Of a DNA stretch of 6,264 nt, positions 1 through 4,545 are shown piece by piece (the stretch's first letter is position 1; each line of letters begins with the position of its first letter). The translations under genes and the position numbers were made by a program. The stretch covers positions 1 through 6,264 of the forward strand of contig JAEXPS010000215.1 in the NCBI GenBank assembly GCA_023438885.1. Direction: 5' to 3'. The notes beneath the pieces were generated by a model. That model searched no databases. It was not told the DNA's origin and was given only the letters and a program-made list of their open reading frames with translations. The DNA comes from Actinomycetes bacterium (GTDB lineage: Bacteria > Actinomycetota > Actinomycetes > Actinomycetales > Cellulomonadaceae).

Positions 1-39
1 GCCCCCGTCCGTACCGGGCATCGGCTAGGGTGCGCGGGT

Positions 40-59
40 GCGTGCGACGTGTCGCACGC
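40..59 (+). other. inverted repeat / hairpin in secY leader
   Basis: GCGTGCGAC at 40-48 is the exact reverse complement of GTCGCACGC at 51-59, with two bases between. A realistic fold has 7 bp (40-46 with 53-59) and a six-base loop. No T-run follows, so a classical terminator is not supported; it may be the last structure of the upstream transcript, a leader hairpin, or a protein-binding palindrome. Function is unknown. Confidence 0.5.
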
Positions 60-92
60 CGAGCCGGCCGCCCCCCACGGTCGGAGCAGAAC

Positions 93-116
93 CCGCCTAC
101 GGGCGGTACCAGGAGG
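93..116 (+). promoter_or_regulatory. C(UACG)G tetraloop hairpin plus strong secY SD
   Basis: CCGCC (93-97) pairs with GGCGG (102-106) around the loop TACG, giving a C(UNCG)G tetraloop, a class known to be unusually stable in RNA. It ends four bases before the Shine-Dalgarno sequence AGGAGG (111-116), which itself is four bases from the GTG start at 121. The hairpin could shape access of the ribosome to secY. The SD decides the secY start. Confidence 0.55.
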
Positions 117-120
117 TCAG

Positions 121-1416
121 GTGCTAGGCGCATTCGTGCGGGCGTTCCGGACGCCCGACCTGCGGCGCAAGCTGCTCTTCACCATCGGGATCATGGTGGT
201 GTTCCGGTTCGGCTCGTACCTGCCGACACCGGGCGTCAGCTACCCAGCGGTGCAGCTCTGTGTGGACCAGGCGCAGCAGAACGACCTGCTCGGCATCGTC
301 AACCTCTTCAGCGGCGGAGCGCTGCTCCAGCTGTCGGTGTTCGCGCTCGGGATCATGCCGTACATCACCGCCAGCATCATCATCCAGCTGCTGCGCGTGG
401 TGATCCCCAAGTTCGAGGAGCTGCACCGGGAGGGCCAGGCCGGGACGGCCAAGCTCACCCAGTACACGCGCTACCTCACCATCGGCCTGGCCGTGCTGCA
501 GTCGACGACGGTCATCGCGCTGGCCAGGTCGGGTCAGCTGTTCACGGGCTGCTCCGCGGACATCATCCCGAACGACAGCTGGTGGACGCTGACGCTCATG
601 GTGCTGACGATGACCGCCGGCACCGGCCTGATCATGTGGCTGGGCGAACTCATCACCGAGCGGGGCGTCGGCAACGGCATGTCCCTGCTGATCTTCACCT
701 CGATCGCCGCGCGGTTCCCCTCCAACATGTGGTCGATCGCCGGTGGCGACGGCGGCGTGACGAAGTTCATCATCGTGCTGCTGATCATCGTGCTGGTCAT
801 CGGCCTGGTGGTGTTCGTCGAGCAGTCGCAGCGGCGCATCCCGGTGCAGTACGCCAAGCGGATGGTCGGCCGGCGCATGTACGGCGGGTCGAGCACCTAC
901 ATCCCGATCAAGATCAACATGGCGGGAGTCATCCCGATCATCTTCGCGTCGTCGCTGCTCGCCGTGCCGGGCCTCATCGCCCAGTTCGGCGACGCGTCGT
1001 CCGAGTGGGTGCAGTGGATCAGCCGCTACCTGGCGGCCACGGACGCGCCGCTGCACATCGCGATCTACGCGCTGCTCATCATCTTCTTCTGCTACTTCTA
1101 CACGGCGATCACGTTCAACCCGGACGAGGTCGCCGACAACATGAAGAAGTACGGCGGGTTCATCCCCGGCATCCGTGCGGGCAAGCCGACCGCGGAGTAC
1201 CTCGACTACGTGATCACTCGCATCACCGCGCCGGGTGCTTTGTACCTGACGTTTGTGGCTTTGGTCCCAACGATCGCCTTCGTGGTGCTCAACGTGGGCT
1301 CCAGCATCCCGTTCGGGGGATCTTCGATCCTTATCGTGGTGGGCGTCGGCCTGGAGACTGTGAAGCAGATCCAGTCTCAGCTGGAGCAACGCCACTACGA
1401 AGGGTTCTTGCGGTGA
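121..1416 (+). CDS. secY: protein translocase subunit SecY
   Basis: SecY is the central channel of the SecYEG translocon, which moves unfolded preproteins across, and membrane proteins into, the cytoplasmic membrane. The 431-residue product has the family's length and about ten hydrophobic segments. The start is GTG at 121 because AGGAGG lies just upstream and the protein then opens MLGAFVRAFRTPDLRRK, the usual actinobacterial N-terminus. Residues 56-91 contain the plug/TM2 region (GIVNLFSGGALLQLSVFALG, then IMPYITASII). Residues 173-190 hold the conserved cytoplasmic segment WLGELITERGVGNGMSLL. Residues 332-361 form the cytoplasmic loop FNPDEVADNMKKYGGFIPG followed by IRAGKPT, with Arg352 matching the arginine essential for SecA-driven export in E. 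coli. The stop overlaps the adk start by four bases. The last ~70 codons use noticeably more A/T-ending codons (e.g. GCT, TTT, CCA, CTT) than the rest. Identity is secure. Confidence 0.98.
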   Translation: MLGAFVRAFRTPDLRRKLLFTIGIMVVFRFGSYLPTPGVSYPAVQLCVDQAQQNDLLGIVNLFSGGALLQLSVFALGIMPYITASIIIQLLRVVIPKFEELHREGQAGTAKLTQYTRYLTIGLAVLQSTTVIALARSGQLFTGCSADIIPNDSWWTLTLMVLTMTAGTGLIMWLGELITERGVGNGMSLLIFTSIAARFPSNMWSIAGGDGGVTKFIIVLLIIVLVIGLVVFVEQSQRRIPVQYAKRMVGRRMYGGSSTYIPIKINMAGVIPIIFASSLLAVPGLIAQFGDASSEWVQWISRYLAATDAPLHIAIYALLIIFFCYFYTAITFNPDEVADNMKKYGGFIPGIRAGKPTAEYLDYVITRITAPGALYLTFVALVPTIAFVVLNVGSSIPFGGSSILIVVGVGLETVKQIQSQLEQRHYEGFLR

Positions 1417-1994
1417 CAGTCCGCCTCGTGCTCTTCGGTCCTCCCGGTGCCGGCAAGGGCACGCAGGCGGACCGGCTCAGCGCCCACTACGGGATTCCCG
1501 CCATCTCCACCGGCGAGATCTTCCGGGCCAACATCTCGGCGGGGACCGACCTCGGCCGCCAGGTCGTCGCGTACACGTCCGTCGGTGCACTGGTGCCCGA
1601 CGAGCTCACCGACGCCCTGGTGCGCGACCGGCTCTCCCACGAGGACACGGCCGCGGGGTTCCTGCTCGACGGCTACCCGCGCAACCTCGCGCAGGTGACG
1701 GCGCTCGACGGCATCCTCGCCGACGGCGGCGCCGTGCTGGACGCGGTGGTCGAGATCACCGCGGACTCCGACGTGGTGGTGGAGCGGATCCTCAAGCGGG
1801 CGTCGGTCGAGGGCCGCGCCGACGACACGGAGGACGTGATCCGCCGCCGGCTCGACGTGTACGCGGAGCAGACGGCGCCGATCGCCAAGGTCTACGCGGA
1901 CCGGGGCATGCTGGTGCAGGTCGACGGCGTCGGCGAGCTCGACGACGTGACCGAGCGGCTCGTCCGCGCGATCGACCACTGCCTCGCCCGCTGA
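1413..1994 (+). CDS. adk: adenylate kinase, short (zinc-free) form
   Basis: Adenylate kinase catalyses ATP + AMP = 2 ADP in the cytoplasm and balances the adenylate pool. The 193-residue protein begins at a GTG overlapping the secY stop (GTGA), with only a weak GAAGGG SD at 1399-1404. Visible motifs are the P-loop GPPGAGKGT at residues 9-17 with Lys15, the AMP-site STGEIFRA at 32-39 (STGDMLRA-like in many homologues), VPDELT at 61-66, and the signature GFLLDGYPRNLAQ at 82-94. The LID is the short type: residues 128-146 (KRASVEGRADDTEDVIRRR) cross it directly and there is no four-cysteine zinc site, so it is shorter than the ~215-residue long form. Its place between secY and map is the common arrangement, and the overlap implies translation coupled to secY. 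A frame open right through secY upstream of this start is a high-GC artefact. Confidence 0.97.
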   Translation: MTVRLVLFGPPGAGKGTQADRLSAHYGIPAISTGEIFRANISAGTDLGRQVVAYTSVGALVPDELTDALVRDRLSHEDTAAGFLLDGYPRNLAQVTALDGILADGGAVLDAVVEITADSDVVVERILKRASVEGRADDTEDVIRRRLDVYAEQTAPIAKVYADRGMLVQVDGVGELDDVTERLVRAIDHCLAR

Positions 1995-1998
1995 CGCC

Positions 1999-2793
1999 GT
2001 GGGTCGCGAGCGCGTCCAGATCAAGACGCCCGAGCAGGTGCGCGCCATGCGGCGCGCGGGGCTCGTGGTCGCCGACGCGCTCGACGCGGTCCGCGAGGCG
2101 CTCCGCCCGGGGGTGACCACCGCCGACCTCGAAGCCGTCGCCGAGAGGGTGATCCGCGGCGCGGGGGCCACCCCCTCGTTCCTCGGCTACTACGGCTACC
2201 CGGCCACGCTGTGCGTCTCCGTCAACGACGAGGTGGTGCACGGCATCCCCGGGGTGCGGGTGCTCGAGCCGGGGGACGTGGTCTCGGTGGACTGCGGGGC
2301 GATCGTCGACGGCTGGCACGGGGACGCCGCGTTCAGCGCGGTCCTCGAGCCCGTCGACCCGGCCGACGTCGCGCTCGTCGAGGCGACCGAGCAGGCGCTG
2401 TGGGCCGGGATCGCCGCCCTCGCCGGAGCAGCGCGCACGTCGGCGGTCGGCGCGGCGGTGGAGGACCTGGTGGCGGGGCGGTTCGGCCTCGTCGAGGACT
2501 ACACCGGCCACGGCATCGGCACGGCGATGCACCAGCCGCCCGACGTGGAGAACTACCGGTCGGGCAACCGCGGGGCCCGGGTGGAGCCCGGGCTGGTGGT
2601 GGCGGTCGAGCCGATGCTGACGCGCGGCGGGCCCGGCGTCCACGAGCTGGCGGACGGCTGGACGGTCGTCACGGACGACGGTGCGCGAGCGGCGCACTGG
2701 GAGCACACGGTCGCCGTCACGGCCGACGGACTCTGGGTGCTGACGGCGCGCGACGGCGGGGCGGAGCGGCTGGGCACGGTGCCGCCGGCGTAG
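1999..2793 (+). CDS. map: type I methionine aminopeptidase
   Basis: This enzyme removes the initiator methionine from nascent proteins when the second residue is small; it is a cytoplasmic dinuclear-metal hydrolase of the pita-bread fold. All five metal ligands are visible in a 264-residue protein: Asp98 (in VSVDCG), Asp109 (in HGDAAF), His171 (in GHGIGT), Glu204 (in VAVEPML) and Glu235 (in HWEHTV), with the substrate-site histidines His81 (VVHGIP) and His178 (AMHQPP). There is no N-terminal zinc-finger or SH3-binding extension, so it is the short class. GTG at 1999 is chosen: it is five bases past the adk stop and gives GRERVQIKTPEQV, a normal family start. No SD precedes it, which suggests reinitiation by ribosomes finishing adk. 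Actinobacteria often have a second map copy elsewhere, so essentiality of this one cannot be judged. Confidence 0.97.
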   Translation: MGRERVQIKTPEQVRAMRRAGLVVADALDAVREALRPGVTTADLEAVAERVIRGAGATPSFLGYYGYPATLCVSVNDEVVHGIPGVRVLEPGDVVSVDCGAIVDGWHGDAAFSAVLEPVDPADVALVEATEQALWAGIAALAGAARTSAVGAAVEDLVAGRFGLVEDYTGHGIGTAMHQPPDVENYRSGNRGARVEPGLVVAVEPMLTRGGPGVHELADGWTVVTDDGARAAHWEHTVAVTADGLWVLTARDGGAERLGTVPPA

Positions 2794-2800
2794 CTCGTCG

Positions 2801-2819
2801 GGCGGCTCAGCAGCCCGCC
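2801..2819 (+). terminator. weak terminator-like hairpin after map
   Basis: GGCGGCT (2801-2807) pairs with AGCC-C-GCC (2812-2819) with one bulged C and a four-base loop CAGC. It begins eight bases after the map stop and lies upstream of the infA promoter candidate, the expected place for an end of the secY-adk-map transcript. There is no T-tract, so intrinsic termination is uncertain; actinobacterial hairpins without U-runs are common. Confidence 0.35.
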
Positions 2820-2849
2820 GGGGGCGGGGAGCGCACCCTACCGGCCCGG

Positions 2850-2880
2850 CCGGTCCGATGTCGCGGATGCGGTATGATCG
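2850..2880 (+). promoter_or_regulatory. candidate promoter of the infA-rplQ unit
   Basis: TATGAT at 2873-2878 matches the housekeeping -10 consensus at five of six positions and stands out in very GC-rich surroundings. No good TTGACA-like -35 is seen at 16-18 bases spacing (around 2849-2857 reads GCCGGTCCG), which is frequent in actinobacterial promoters. Transcription would start near 2884-2886, giving a leader of about 135 bases before infA. The position, after the map hairpin and before infA, supports a separate alpha-operon transcript. Confidence 0.6.
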
Positions 2881-2883
2881 CTC

Positions 2884-3019
2884 GTTGGTGTGTGCCGTCC
2901 CATCACTGCGCCCGGAAACGGGTGCCGGGCCGTGGGCACACCCGTCCACGATCGTCGTCCCGCCCGCAGGGCGTGGCGCCGTCGCGGGCGCGCCGTTCGG
3001 ATCGAGGTAAGCGGAGGAT
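2884..3019 (+). promoter_or_regulatory. structured 5' leader of infA
   Basis: No gene is seen in these 136 bases. By eye an outer 7-bp helix (GTGTGCC 2890-2896 with GGCACAC 2935-2941) encloses an inner 7-bp hairpin (2908-2914 with 2919-2925, one G-U pair) capped by a GAAA tetraloop at 2915-2918. CCC 2899-2901 can also pair with GGG 2927-2929 between them. Two further small hairpins follow, 2961-2973 (CGCCC/GGGCG) and about 2976-2991. The outer helix would begin only a few bases after the predicted transcript start. Near infA, GAGG (3004-3007) and GGAGG (3013-3017) are both present; the second is only two bases from the ATG, so the first may serve as the effective SD. Confidence 0.45.
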
Positions 3020-3241
3020 ATGGCCAAGAAGGACGGGGTCATCGAGATCGAGGGCTCGGTGGTCGAGGCGCTGCCGAACGCGATGTTTCGCGTCGAGCTG
3101 AGCAACGGGCACAAGGTTCTCGCCCACATCTCGGGCAAGATGCGCCAGCACTACATCCGGATCCTTCCGGAGGACCGCGTGGTGGTGGAGCTGAGCCCCT
3201 ACGACCTGTCTCGCGGTCGGATCGTCTACCGCTACAAGTAG
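3020..3241 (+). CDS. infA: translation initiation factor IF-1
   Basis: IF-1 binds the A site of the 30S subunit during initiation and helps IF-2 and IF-3 select the initiator tRNA. The 73-residue product is the usual actinobacterial length and a single S1/OB-fold domain. It starts MAKKDGVIEIEGSVVEALPN and carries the nearly invariant stretch from HKVLAHISGKMRQHYIRILP to the end YDLSRGRIVYRYK. The ATG at 3020 is fixed by this N-terminus. It appears to be the first gene of the transcript from the promoter near 2873 and is followed 60 bases later by rpmJ, the same pairing found in many bacteria. Identity is secure. Confidence 0.98.
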   Translation: MAKKDGVIEIEGSVVEALPNAMFRVELSNGHKVLAHISGKMRQHYIRILPEDRVVVELSPYDLSRGRIVYRYK

Positions 3242-3262
3242 GCACACGAGCTACGTCGTCGA

Positions 3263-3276
3263 CCGCCTGAAGGCGG
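3263..3276 (+). other. small hairpin between infA and rpmJ
   Basis: CCGCC (3263-3267) pairs with GGCGG (3272-3276) around TGAA; T3268 and A3271 could add a pair. It sits mid-way in the 60-base infA-rpmJ spacer and no T-run follows, so it is more likely an mRNA-processing or stability element than a terminator. Function is a guess. Confidence 0.35.
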
Positions 3277-3301
3277 GGCGGACGGCGGCGATGGGAACAC
3301 G

Positions 3302-3415
3302 ATGAAGGTCAAGCCGAGCGTCAAGAAGATCTGCGACAAGTGCAAGGTGATCCGCCGGCACGGTCGCGTCATGGTGATCTGCGAGAACCAGCGCCACAAG
3401 CAGCGCCAGGGCTGA
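3302..3415 (+). CDS. rpmJ: 50S ribosomal protein L36 (zinc-binding form)
   Basis: L36 is the smallest protein of the large ribosomal subunit and stabilises 23S rRNA packing near the peptidyl-transferase region. The 37-residue product MKVKPSVKKICDKCKVIRRH and onward has the family's normal length. Cys11, Cys14, Cys27 and His32 form the C-X2-C-X12-C-X4-H zinc ribbon, so this is the C+ paralogue. Many actinobacteria also carry a cysteine-free copy induced by zinc shortage; none is in this window. The ATG at 3302 has only a poor SD (GGGAA at 3293-3297). It lies between infA and rpsM as expected. Confidence 0.97.
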   Translation: MKVKPSVKKICDKCKVIRRHGRVMVICENQRHKQRQG

Positions 3416-3574
3416 GCAGCCACCCGTAGTACCCGGCCCTCGGGCCGGACCAGCGCACCGCCGCTCCGGTGCTCGTCGCGAGGCGAGCCCGGTGAACCCC
3501 CGGCTCGGAGGCCGGGGCCCCTCGGGGAGGACGGTGCGGCAGACCTCCGATGAAGTACAGGAGCCGTCAGGCAC
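3416..3574 (+). promoter_or_regulatory. structured rpmJ-rpsM intergenic leader
   Basis: These 159 bases hold no gene I can support. Three GC-rich hairpins follow one another: CCGGCC 3433-3438 with GGCCGG 3443-3448 (loop CTCG); GCTCGTC 3471-3477 with GGCGAGC 3482-3488 (one G-U pair, GNRA loop GCGA); and CCCCGGC 3498-3504 with GCCGGGG 3511-3517 (loop 3505-3510). CACCG at 3456-3460 can also pair with CGGTG at 3467-3471 or 3490-3494, offering alternative folds. AGGAG at 3559-3563 is the rpsM SD. In E. coli the leader in front of rpsM is the S4-binding alpha-operon pseudoknot; I see no match to that structure, only the same position. Confidence 0.45.
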
Positions 3575-3955
3575 ATGGCACGTCTCATCGGCGTCGACCT
3601 GCCCCGCGAGAAGCGGGTGGAGATCGCGCTCACCTACATCTACGGGGTCGGCCGCACGCGTGCGACCGAGACCCTGACCGCGACGGGCATCAGCCCGGAC
3701 ATCCGGGTCAAGGACCTGAACGACGCGCAGCTGGTCCAGCTCCGCGACTACCTCGAGGGCAACTTCAAGCTCGAGGGCGACCTGCGTCGCGAGGTCGCCG
3801 CCGACATCCGACGCAAGGTCGAGATCGGCTGCTACGAGGGGCTGCGCCACCGCCGCGGCCTGCCGGTGCGTGGTCAGCGCACCAAGACCAACGCCCGCAC
3901 CCGCAAGGGCCCCAAGCGCACCGTCGCCGGCAAGAAGAAGGCCGGGCGCAAGTAG
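3575..3955 (+). CDS. rpsM: 30S ribosomal protein S13
   Basis: S13 sits in the head of the 30S subunit, contacts the P-site tRNA with its C-terminal tail and makes intersubunit bridges with 23S rRNA and L5. The 126-residue protein starts MARLIGVDLPREKRVEIALT, with the helix-turn-helix-like segment YIYGVGRTRA at 21-30. The family signature lies at residues 89-112, beginning GLRHRRGLPVRGQRTKTNAR. The C-terminus (113-126) is lysine/arginine rich, as expected for the rRNA- and tRNA-contacting tail. The ATG is preceded by AGGAG eleven bases upstream, a longish spacing. It is followed 41 bases later by rpsK, the standard alpha-operon order. Confidence 0.98.
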   Translation: MARLIGVDLPREKRVEIALTYIYGVGRTRATETLTATGISPDIRVKDLNDAQLVQLRDYLEGNFKLEGDLRREVAADIRRKVEIGCYEGLRHRRGLPVRGQRTKTNARTRKGPKRTVAGKKKAGRK

Positions 3956-3996
3956 CCCGCCGGCGCACGCCCCCGTAGACCTGAGGAAAGAAGCAG

Positions 3997-4407
3997 ATGC
4001 CCCCGAAGACTCGCACCACCTCGGCCTCGTCGCGCAAGCCGCGGCGCAAGGAGAAGAAGAACGTCTCCCACGGCCAGGCGCACATCAAGAGCACGTTCAA
4101 CAACACGATCGTCTCCATCACGGACCCGTCCGGCGCGGTGATCGCGTGGGCGTCCGGCGGCGACGTCGGCTTCAAGGGCTCGCGCAAGTCGACGCCGTTC
4201 GCGGCCGGCCTGGCCGCCGAGGCGGCCGCGCGCAAGGCCCAGGAGCACGGCATGCGCAAGGTCGACGTGTTCGTCAAGGGCCCGGGCTCGGGCCGTGAGA
4301 CGGCGATCCGCTCGCTGCAATCGGCCGGCCTCGAGGTCGGTTCGATCCAGGACGTGACGCCGCAGGCGCACAACGGGTGCCGGCCGCCGAAGCGCCGCCG
4401 GGTCTGA
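3997..4407 (+). CDS. rpsK: 30S ribosomal protein S11
   Basis: S11 is part of the 30S platform, where it helps form the mRNA exit channel with S7 and S18. The 136-residue product has the usual basic N-terminal extension (residues 1-22, rich in Lys/Arg/Ser), the FNNT motif at 34-37, and the C-terminal signature from VFVKGPGSGRETAIRSLQSA (91-110) through DVTPQAHNGCRPPKRRR (119-135). Asn126-Gly127 matches the site where E. coli S11 carries isoaspartate. GAGGAAAG at 3983-3990 gives a good SD for the ATG at 3997. Unusually compared with E. coli and mycobacteria, rpsD does not follow; the next gene is rpoA after 138 bases. Confidence 0.98.
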   Translation: MPPKTRTTSASSRKPRRKEKKNVSHGQAHIKSTFNNTIVSITDPSGAVIAWASGGDVGFKGSRKSTPFAAGLAAEAAARKAQEHGMRKVDVFVKGPGSGRETAIRSLQSAGLEVGSIQDVTPQAHNGCRPPKRRRV

Positions 4408-4545
4408 GCAGGACGGTCCGGCCGGGGGTGACCCCGGCCGGACTTCAGCACGTCGGGCCGGAACGGTGGACCGAGACCGGATCGGCCGAGAGTCAGTGAC
4501 TGCGGAGCGTCATATGGCGGACGCCCGCGGAGAGGAAACCCCACC
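4408..4545 (+). other. rpsK-rpoA spacer; rpsD (S4) absent
   Basis: In the E. coli and mycobacterial alpha operons rpsD lies here; this gap of 138 bases is too short for the ~200-residue S4 and shows no remnant of it. It contains the strong hairpin at 4415-4444. From 4445 to 4530 I see no clear promoter: CATATG at 4511-4516 has no suitable -35, and GGAAC at 4460-4464 lacks a matching ECF -10. A short open frame from the ATG at 4514 (19 codons, out of frame with rpoA) has no SD. AGAGGAAA at 4531-4538 is the rpoA SD. Confidence 0.85.
4415..4444 (+). terminator. perfect 12-bp GC hairpin, possible attenuator
   Basis: GTCCGGCCGGGG (4416-4427) is the exact reverse complement of CCCCGGCCGGAC (4432-4443), and G4415-T4444 can add a wobble pair. 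The loop is GTGA, a GNRA tetraloop in RNA. It starts eight bases after the rpsK stop and is the strongest hairpin I found in the window. Only TT follows, so it is not a canonical intrinsic terminator; it could be a leaky terminator or attenuator, or a 3'-end stabiliser of the ribosomal-protein part of the message ahead of rpoA. Confidence 0.6.

Larger units (their letters stand above)
1..120 (+). promoter_or_regulatory. non-coding leader upstream of secY
   Basis: No convincing coding region lies here; in actinobacteria the gene before secY is normally rplO, whose end would be to the left of the window. A TAGGGT hexamer at 26-31 fits the loose actinobacterial -10 pattern TAnnnT, but no recognisable -35 precedes it, so a local secY promoter is only a possibility. 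Two hairpins follow (40-59 and 93-106), then AGGAGG at 111-116, four bases before the secY GTG. An upstream in-frame GTG at 49 would add 24 residues to SecY, but it is not preceded by a Shine-Dalgarno site and the added residues do not resemble the family. Confidence 0.5.

Noticed and set aside
49..120. 24-residue N-terminal extension of SecY from GTG 49
   Set aside because: There is no SD before 49, while AGGAGG sits four bases before GTG 121 and the family N-terminus begins there.
124..1395. 423-codon minus-strand open frame opposite secY
   Set aside because: Its composition (Asp, His, Arg, Glu rich) is the typical antisense shadow of a GC-rich membrane protein gene, and secY is unambiguous on the + strand.
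30..1412. Long open frame running through secY in the adk frame
   Set aside because: Its translation before the adk start is arginine/alanine/histidine-rich with no family resemblance; it is an out-of-frame artefact of high GC content, and Adk homology begins exactly at the GTG at 1413.
2211..3101. 296-codon + strand frame overlapping map and infA
   Set aside because: Arg/Gly-rich shadow translation; it crosses the map stop, the promoter candidate and the infA start, all of which have independent support.
3550..3574. ATG at 3550 (ATGAAGTAC) as an alternative start before rpsM
   Set aside because: It is out of frame with S13; the sequence after it is a shadow frame, and AGGAG at 3559-3563 serves the ATG at 3575.
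4460..4516. Possible rpoA promoter (GGAAC at 4460 or CATATG at 4511)
   Set aside because: GGAAC has no ECF-type -10 at the expected distance, and CATATG does not fit TAnnnT nor has a -35 at a workable spacing.
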